From contig JARUPZ010000030.1 in assembly GCA_031213475.1 (NCBI GenBank), positions 4,341,161 to 4,405,160 on the forward strand: DNA of 64,000 nt. Direction: 5' to 3'. This stretch comes from Nereocystis luetkeana. Its lineage: Eukaryota > Sar > Phaeophyceae > Laminariales > Laminariaceae. Below are positions 30,301 through 39,300 of this stretch, in pieces; position 1 is the stretch's first letter, and each line of letters begins with the position of its first letter. The position numbers and the translations under genes are program-made. The notes below the pieces were generated by a model that saw only the letters and a list, made by a program, of their open reading frames with translations, searched no databases and was not told the DNA's origin.

Positions 30301-33300
30301 CCAACGCAAAACGGGCCGACGAAAAACATCGACCTCACAGCTGACGTGTCTTGAGAACATCCACGGAAAAAAAAAAAAAAAAAAACATCGGATGGCCAAA
30401 AGTAAATCCAATACTCTGGCCAAGAAGTGTTGGAAGGAGACTGGCGATAAAACCGAAGTCGAGGACATTTGTCCGTTTTGTTTGTTCGTTTTGTTTGATT
30501 TCTTCCATTTCGACCACCACCTTCGCCCTGTCATACTTCTCCAGCTCCCTCCCTGTCGTACACCAGACCCCGAAGTATGGGCACAAGACTGGCACTCCTC
30601 CAGATGTCAGATGTCAAGTATCGATCCACGGAAACAACCAACACTGAACCTTTTTTTTCTCCCCATTTACTACGAGCAAACGCGAGCGTCTAATCTACAC
30701 GCCGCCAAAAAATAAAGAACATGGGGACGGACCCCTTTCAAGAAGGCTGAACAGACCGACCAACAGACCGACCGATCGCCCGATCGACCGACCGGGACCG
30801 ACCAACGCCCACAAGCTGACGACAGTTTCAAATATCCTTCTGTGCGAGCTCCTAGCGAGAGATATGCTACTGTACCACTGCTGTAATATATCGGTCATTA
30901 TCTGCCCGATCATACCTCTCCGGAACCGCAGACGTCGCAGAGCCAGGCCATCCCCTTCGGCACCTTCTCCTTCCGGCCGTAGCAGTGCTGGTGAACTACC
31001 ACGCCGCAGCTGCCAAGTCACATAACCGGGGGGGGGGAAAGCACAACAAGGCGCATGCAGCAAGACACGAAAATACACCACGTCAAAACGCCGCAACAAA
31101 GAAGACGGGATTCCATATCACAGACGTGTCGAAACGCTGCTACAGGGAAGAGGGGATACTATTACAGGCGACCATAGTAAATAGGACCTGCGGTACACAC
31201 AAAAACCTATATATTTTACTACTTTTACTAACACTATTTGGTCCTATTTACTATGGTCCCCCGTAATAGGGCTGGGCACTGGCACAGTATGCACTGGCAG
31301 TAGTATTCTACTGACAGCAGTAACCTACTCATTGACCTGGACAGCATATTCGACAGTAGTAGTTTCATCTTGCGTGCGCCCAAGAAACGTGCCATACTAT
31401 AGTACGGAAACCTCCTGAAGGCGTTTCGGCGGAAATAGTAAAGAGGAAAGACAGTATACTGCTACAATCCAGTATACTGATTGATTTTGACGACAGAATA
31501 ATCGCTATTGAGTCAGCCAGAGCCCAGCGGGGAATACCAGAACAAAAATGAGTCAAAACACCGTAAAAGGGAAGAGGGGATACAGAAACAGAGACATGCC
31601 AAAACCCCACAACAGGGAAGAGGAGACACCGTAACAAAAATGTGTCAAAACGCCGACAAACGGGGAAGAGGGGATGCCGCTACAGAGAAACGTATCACAA
31701 CGGAACTAAACACAGACGTGAAAATAGGTTAAGAAGTCGTGACCACTGCATGTGAAGACAGTTGACGTGTTCGACTTGGCCAGGCTTCGACAACATGGTT
31801 GATAGTGCACACTAACCGCGCTCAAAACATCTCCAGTCCGATAAATATCGGATAAAACTATCAGGTAGTCGGGGCCGGTGAAAAAAAGGTGTACCTGAAA
31901 ATATGGTTAAGGGTTTGAATCAAACGCATATTCCAACCGCTTGTGTCAAAGCTTGTGGGCTGTTTACCACTTGGCCCAGCTTTAACAAAAATAACTGACA
32001 GACAACTCTAACCCCTCAATACCTGTTCACACCGAGAAAAATCCGAGAAAAATCTCAGGTAGTCGGGGCCAGGGTTAAGGTTAGAAGGATTCAAGTCAAG
32101 CACATCCCTACCATTTTTGTCAAAAACTGGGTGGGCCGTTTGCGACTTGGCCCAGCTTTGACGAAAATGGCTGAGAGACTACACTGACCCCGCAATACAA
32201 CACATCTTCAGTCCCAGTAAATATCTGAGAAAAATCCAAGGTGGTCGGGGCCAGGGTTCAAGGGCGTACAGGGTTGAGGATTCACGCCATGCATAGTGCA
32301 ACCATTATATGTCAAAGCTGGTGGGCTGATTACGACTTGGTCCAGCTTTCACAAAAATGGTTGATAGTCCACACTAACCTCTCACTACATCTTGAGTTCA
32401 AGAAATTTCTGAGAAAATCCCAGGTAGTCGGGGCCAGGGTTAAGGTTATACCCTGGTATTTAGTAGCGTTAAAAGGGTTTAAGCCAAGCATCTCCCAACC
32501 ATTTTGGCGTGAAAGGCGTAGCCCAGCTTCGATAAAAAATGGTTGATACTGTAGTCCATACCAACCCCACAATTTATCTTCAGTCCGCGCAAAATCCCAA
32601 AAACATCCCAGGTCGTCGGGGCCACGGTTACATGGGGTCTATAGGGCTGACGGTCAAGTCAAGAATGTTCCAACCATTTTCGTTGATGCTGGTTGGCTGT
32701 TCACGACGCTGCCCAGCTTCCACAACATGGTTGATAACCCACACTAACCCTTCGATACATCTTCATACCGAGAAATATCCGGGCATTATCCCAGGTAGTG
32801 GGGGGCAGGGGATCATAGAGGCAAGGGTTTCAAGTCAAGCAGATTCCAACCATTTTCGTCAGCATTGGTTGGGCTGCCACGTAACCATGGACCAGCTTTC
32901 ACAGAAATGGTTGGGACAACGTGACGAGGCTTGCATGTCGAGCCGCAGCAAGACAAGCCAAGCCATTTTCTGAACGCGTGGGGGGGGAGAAGATGGAAAG
33001 GTTCTACGTATGAACAATTTCGTACTGCACTGCAGTGCGGAAACTATTTTTTCCTCGAAACGGAAAGGCAGTCCTAGAGGTATTCCTGAGGCACAGATAA
33101 CGCCTCCACAATAAATACGAGAGGATACCATAAACAACGAGACAAGACGAGACGCGGCCACGACAACAATTTCGTATGACGGAGACGGGTAAGCAAAGGG
33201 GGAAGGGGGGTGGCCTTTGACTCTCACAATATTATGCACCAGGTATGTCAGTGGGGGCGTGAAAAACTCAGATCGTCGAGGGTACTGAACTGAAAACCCC

Positions 33301-36300
33301 GCTATATCAATCCAACGTCATATAACATCCATGCCTTGCTCGTTTCTGGGATGCGTTTCCCACAAGTGCTGCATGCGTACGAATCGCGTGGCTCCGGGCA
33401 GTGCCGGAGGGAGGCTGTTCAAACTCCTGCGAGAGTTCCGCCGCATCTACTCGACCGCATATACCGGCAATCTTTCTTCTGGTTTAGTGCAGAGGCTGAT
33501 TGGGTGCAAGTGTCGGCCTTCAGCAGCGTCCATTCGCAGCGGAGTCATACGGTGGCTACACGAAAATGGCAACCTTACTCAGGCCAGTGTCATCCACTAC
33601 AGTAAACAACGACGGTCTTAGGCTACCGCTCACGACCCCTTCTCTGGGTTTCTCCTCGGGCACTATAACCCTAATCCAACCATACGCCCCTAGCCTGGGA
33701 GTCCTTGGCTGGGTGAGTGGGCTCCGTGTATATGCTGGGTGGTCTCAAGCGTATAACAGTAGGTTCGCACAGTTGAAACCTTTTACGAAAAACTCGGATG
33801 AGCATCAGAGAGGGCCAAACACAACGAAGGGGCAGAGCTCTCGACACGCATACACACACACCGAAATATTCCGCTTCCCTCAGTGTGCAGCCTACTGATG
33901 ATCATGCATGCACATCTACACTACTGAAAGACGATCGGCGCCGGATTTTAAGACGCCTGCTCAAGTCCCAAGATGTTCTTGACGAAAAGGTTGTTTTGAG
34001 CTGTGCGAAGTCTTGGGCTCCACGAGCTGTAACTCGCAGCGTGATTTATGTTCACTTGCGGATCTCGGGGCATTTTTTTAGTTCCCCACGATACCGTCAA
34101 TCTCCAAATTACCACAATCAACGTGAATCGTCATGGCAGTGACTCGCGTTAGATCAACTTATTTTCCCACGTGGTGGTCTGTATACAGTCCCCGATTGCC
34201 AGCGAGAGCGTATTCCACCCTCTGGTAAAATATGTACTATTACGGGGGACCATAGTTAACAGGACCTATGGTACACATAAAAACCTATATGTTTCACCAT
34301 TTTTACTAACAATATTTGGTCCTGTTAACTATGGCCCCCCGTAATAGCGATTTGTGCTAATTTGACGGGAAAAGCCGTGAATCTCAACAGTTCTATTGGC
34401 CTAAAATCCCTCCGCAAACAAACAAAAAACAGGAGGGTTCCAGAACAAAAGTCGTGCACTCTTGTGTACAACTTCGGCACCTTCCCTCAACTAAATTACC
34501 AGAGCTAAAGTACTAAGGGCGATGGGTTATGGTTATAGGGGCTTTGCATCGTAGAGGCATGCTCATTCTATGTTTTCGGTTCCTGAAAAAATCTGTTGAG
34601 GCCACGGAGGGTTTCATTCACCCTCCCGTACACCCCCCCCCTCATCCCCGGGTTTCCGGGTGACTCTACGTAGGTTCTACACATTTTTTATTCAGGTTCG
34701 AAACTCTGTCGCTACTTTGGCACGCTGTATTAGGAACTTCGCTTAGTCCGTGCTTGATCAGAGAGCGGACGTATCTGAGTGTCTCATCTACAGCAGCCTG
34801 TGATTCTCTCGAGATCGGCCACGCAAACGCAGTCTCTCAAAGGAGGCCTACACCTCGACTTCGGGGATCTCCAGCGGTCAAAAATGGTCGACATTTAAAA
34901 GGCACACGAGCAGACAAAAAACAACCCCCAACCGACCGTTGGCACGTCACTTGCGGACAGCTGCAGCTCCTTACAAGCAATCACAGCGGGCGAAATCGAA
35001 GCAAGCTCCTGGTGGGGTGTGTGAGCGGGCGGGGTTCTCGCCAGACAACAGTCGCCGGCGACCAGGAATGACTCACGGGGTGTTTTCGTGTACTGGAAGT
35101 TGCGACCTAGTAGAACAAAAAGGTCGCGGAATAGCTCAATATTTGAATTGACGCGCCGGCAGATATTGATAGTACCATGGCTGTCACGGATGAAAAAAAA
35201 GGATTTCGCCGAACGCTTGCTGCTTCCTCGTGGATCGTTTGGCCTATATATGAAGCTGACGTAGTATCCGCAAAACCCGCGCACGGAGACTTTTCGATCT
35301 CGTGAGAGGTAGAACATCGTTGGGCTCAAAAAAGAGCAAAACAAATGTACTAATAATAGACGGATGACGATGCAAACGCGATGTTGCCATAAAAAGCTTG
35401 ACTTTCAAAGATATCCGCCGTGATCTCTTAGTACCGTTTGCTATGAGCACGAAACTTTTGAAAAAAAGACGAACACATGTATTCTTGGGCGGATAACGGG
35501 GCAAGATCGGCTTGAGAAACACATGGTGAAAAGAAAGTTATTAATAGTTCGAAGCGGTGAGATTCCGAGTCCTCGGTAGACATCGATCGACAAAACAATC
35601 GATGGCATCACGAACTCTGTACGGGGTGCACTCACTAAGGGTTCCGACCCACCCTAGGGTCACAGTGTCCACACATTGGCCGGTGACGTGTAGTGGGCGA
35701 TGGCTAGGCGTAATAAATAAATAAAAAACTCGGCCGCTGGTGTGTAGAAAACAGACGAAAAAAACTATCGACCCACCTTGAAAGGCAAAAAATATACTGG
35801 TACCTGGTATATTTCTTCAGATCGGGGAGAAGAGCGTAGGACGCCGCCGGCAACCTCTCGGCCCCCCTACACCACGGATCAACCTGCTATATGTTCGAGG
35901 TCGGCATCTACTATACATTCACTGGCTTCGCCCGACACGAAGAGGGTTGGCCGTGGGTAGCTCGAGTCTACGTCGAAATCGAAGGGCTATCGTCGCATGA
36001 GCTGATTTTTGCATCAGTGTGTTGACAATTTACAACGAGCAAAAACAAAAAATCCGCCGCGTGCGGACGGCGAAGCAAAAAAACGAAGAGACACACACAA
36101 ATCCCAGAACGGCGGGACGAGAGCATCTTCAGCAATAGTTTCTCGAAAGCAACCCTCGTAGGTTTGAAACGTTTTGCTCAACATCGTGTTTCCATTGTCA
36201 CCGGTCTAAAAGCCCTGGATTCTTGCATATTTGGTGACTACTCTGTAACACTACTGCTACTGTTTCTGACATTTGGGAATACGAACCATTTTACAAATCC

Positions 36301-39300
36301 CTTGGATTCTTGCGTTTTCGGAGCACTGCTGTAACTACTGTTGCTGTTTCTGAAATTTGAAATTTGGGAATACGAACCATTTCGTCTCCCCGAATTCGGA
36401 AAATAAAAAAAATCATAGCATCACAGCAGACCATTTAAATTCCTTACTCGACTTCCAAGTCGTTCGTATATTTCGTCGAAACGTCCACGTGCGCCTGCTT
36501 GGCAACAGATTCCTGATGGATCCTCTGTGGCCCTAACATTGGTGCGATATTCTTGCTGAGTGAAAAAACATACCAGGTACTCATATTAGGAAGAACTAAC
36601 ACCCACCGTAAGGGTACGTAACACCTACCAGGTACCAGGTAAAACGAGAAAAAATGTCTATGTACGAGACGCTCATGGTTCATATTTACGAGTACTATTA
36701 ATATTAATATTATGTACCATCACTTTGTCATATGATACGTACGTACAAAATGTGGTCATTTGAGCGTTTTGGGTAACTTCTCGGGTGCATCAGGTACACG
36801 GGAAGTTGAGAAATTCGGCGCGTTCGTCAAGTGACACACAAGGGGATAGGGAGGGGGGGGGGCAACGGTCGAAGGGAAACCGCGGTTGACGAAAGCAGGA
36901 AGTAGGCGGTAGACAGGGTAGCAACATACCAGGCCGACTATTAACAGTACAGTAGGTAGAACCTGTCCATTCTAGCCACTCGTACCACAAACTGCTGCGG
37001 CTGCCTCGAGGGTGCTTTTGTTGTGCTTCCCCTGTCCTCTTCTCCTGTCATTTTCCGTTTTTAAGGCTTGCTCCGTTTATATGTTGTGGTGGTGTTTCCT
37101 CTGATTTTGTTTTGCATCGTCTGCCACAACCCCTTCGGGATGGCACGACCCTTTTTTTATTTCGTTTGATTTTTTTTCCTCGTTTCTTTCGATTTTTCTC
37201 GTTCAACGAAAGCTGAAATGCGTAAACGGTGCCTGTCGTATCCAGTGCGATGACATGGAATCCCACTGTCTACTCTGCTCACAGCGCAACGATGTAGTAT
37301 ATCTGCGTCGTAGTTTTGTGATCACAGAGCCTGTATTTCGGCACGGACACCGGGTGTGCTGGATGTCGACGGGTAGAAAAAACGGTCTAATGTGAAGGAC
37401 ACACACACACGAACGATCGAACCATGAACCATCCAATGTGCTGAACCAGGACATCAGCTAGCTTTTCCCCGAAGGTCAGCTTCCGAGGAGTTGCACGCTC
37501 GGCATGGCGCCGGCACGAAGAAGAGGTACCCGTGGGGAAAATCGGACCGCAAGAAAACACTTACAACCGAACTTCCAACAGCGTGATCAGACATAGAACC
37601 ACCGAACGGCGACAATTTCAGCATCACGCCCCTCCCACACAGCATACATACGAGCGCGGGCGGTGTCAAGGAGATCTGCAGGCTCAATTCCATGGTGTGG
37701 AGGCTGCCGGGGGATCGACTCATTGCGGCGTTCTCCTAAAGCTACGACCACTTTTTAATATCCTACGAAACCGCCACTCAACAAACGACAACTCCTCTGG
37801 CACACAAGCTCGTTTCGGGCACGCGGACCGCCGACTTCTCCAAAATACCAGGGCTCTTTACGGGTCATGACCCCAATCCGAGTGTCCGATCAGAAACTTT
37901 TCGAAATCTCATGGGGTCGGGTTGGATCGGGTCGAGTCGGGTCATGAGGTTTCGCAATTCTCACGGATCTAGTTCGGTCACAGCTAATTGACCCGGCCCG
38001 ACATGGCCCGGGGGATCTGGCCCGACCCGAGAGTGAACAGCACTGGAATATACCACTCTGGACGTAAATATAAGGAGCGTTCATGCATTAATATGAACCT
38101 GCATTCTGGAGGCCGGAGAGGGCCGAGAGTTGGCGTGTCAAACTCGATTCTAGTCAAGGCGATGACCGAAACTATTCACACAGATCCACCAAAAATCACA
38201 AAATGTTCACAGCAGTCCCATACGTTTAGGGGCGCCGATAACTCTCACTCGTACTTCCCACTGCTGCTGCCATATATGGTGTCAGAGATCGCCTTCCCGG
38301 CTCAACTATCACGTGTATGATCCGGTTGGAAAGCCAGTGCGATTTATGAGCCGGAATTCAGCAAGCATTCAAGTAAACAGGGGTCTCCTTGGTCACGGCC
38401 TCTGGCGGCAGGGAAAAAAAACTTGTACGAAACCGAAGTAAGATCAGATCGTGAAATAAAAAAACGGGGATTGGGGAAAAAATGAAGACCCACAACCTCA
38501 AGGGTGGATCTTAACTCTTAACCCCTTTAGAACCGCAGTCCCGTTTTGGGGACAAACTACTTGAAATTTGACTGGTTTGTCCCCAAAACGGGACTGCGGT
38601 TCTAAAAGGATTAACCGCCCATATAATGACACCCAACAGCCAAGATACAATACGAAGGTGTGTGAAATGTTGACATAATAAACATGATAACCATACGAAA
38701 ACGAACCGAGATCAAACCGTGGGGTACAGTACCTGGCGCACTGCATGAGGCCGTTGTTCACGTAGTCCTGGGTGTCGAGACATACGTTGCAGGCCAACCG
38801 GTCGTCGACAGGCTGCCAGTTCTTGAGTACAGCGCCCACCGTGTTCTTCTTCTTACTTCCACCTTTTCCCTTCTTGGTAACCACCTTGCGGGCCTTGCCA
38901 CCGTTCGGGGGATCCGGCTCGGGCGCCTTCTCCAACGCGCCCCCTCCGGCCCCCACCCTGAACACGGGCATGGGCGCGGTCGGCTGGGTCTTACCGCAAG
39001 CAACGGCAGTGGCGCCTGCGGCGGCGCCGCCGGCAGCGGTCGCGGCGCCCGCGCCGGCTGCGGCGGAAGCGGTAGCGATTGCATCTACCCTTGCCCCCGG
39101 CACAAGCACGCCTGCTGCTGGTTTCCCGTTCGGCGTCGAAGAAGCAATAGCAGCGGCAGCAGCAGCAGTCGCAGCAGTCGCAAAGCCACCACCACCACCA
39201 TCGCCACCGCCACCGTCACCGTCACCACCGCCACCACCATCACCACCCCATCCCCCAACCCCACCATCACCACCACCACCACCATCACCATGTGTCCTCG

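Noticed and set aside
33331..33621. 97-codon plus-strand frame with ATG and some complex sequence (MPCSFLGCVSHKCC)
   Set aside because: No recognisable domain, no splice partner found, and it sits antisense in the 7.7-kb intron; chance frame or transposon fragment.
34690..34710. GGTTCGAAACT resembling a tRNA T-loop (also 40464)
   Set aside because: No acceptor stem, D-arm or anticodon arm can be built around either site.
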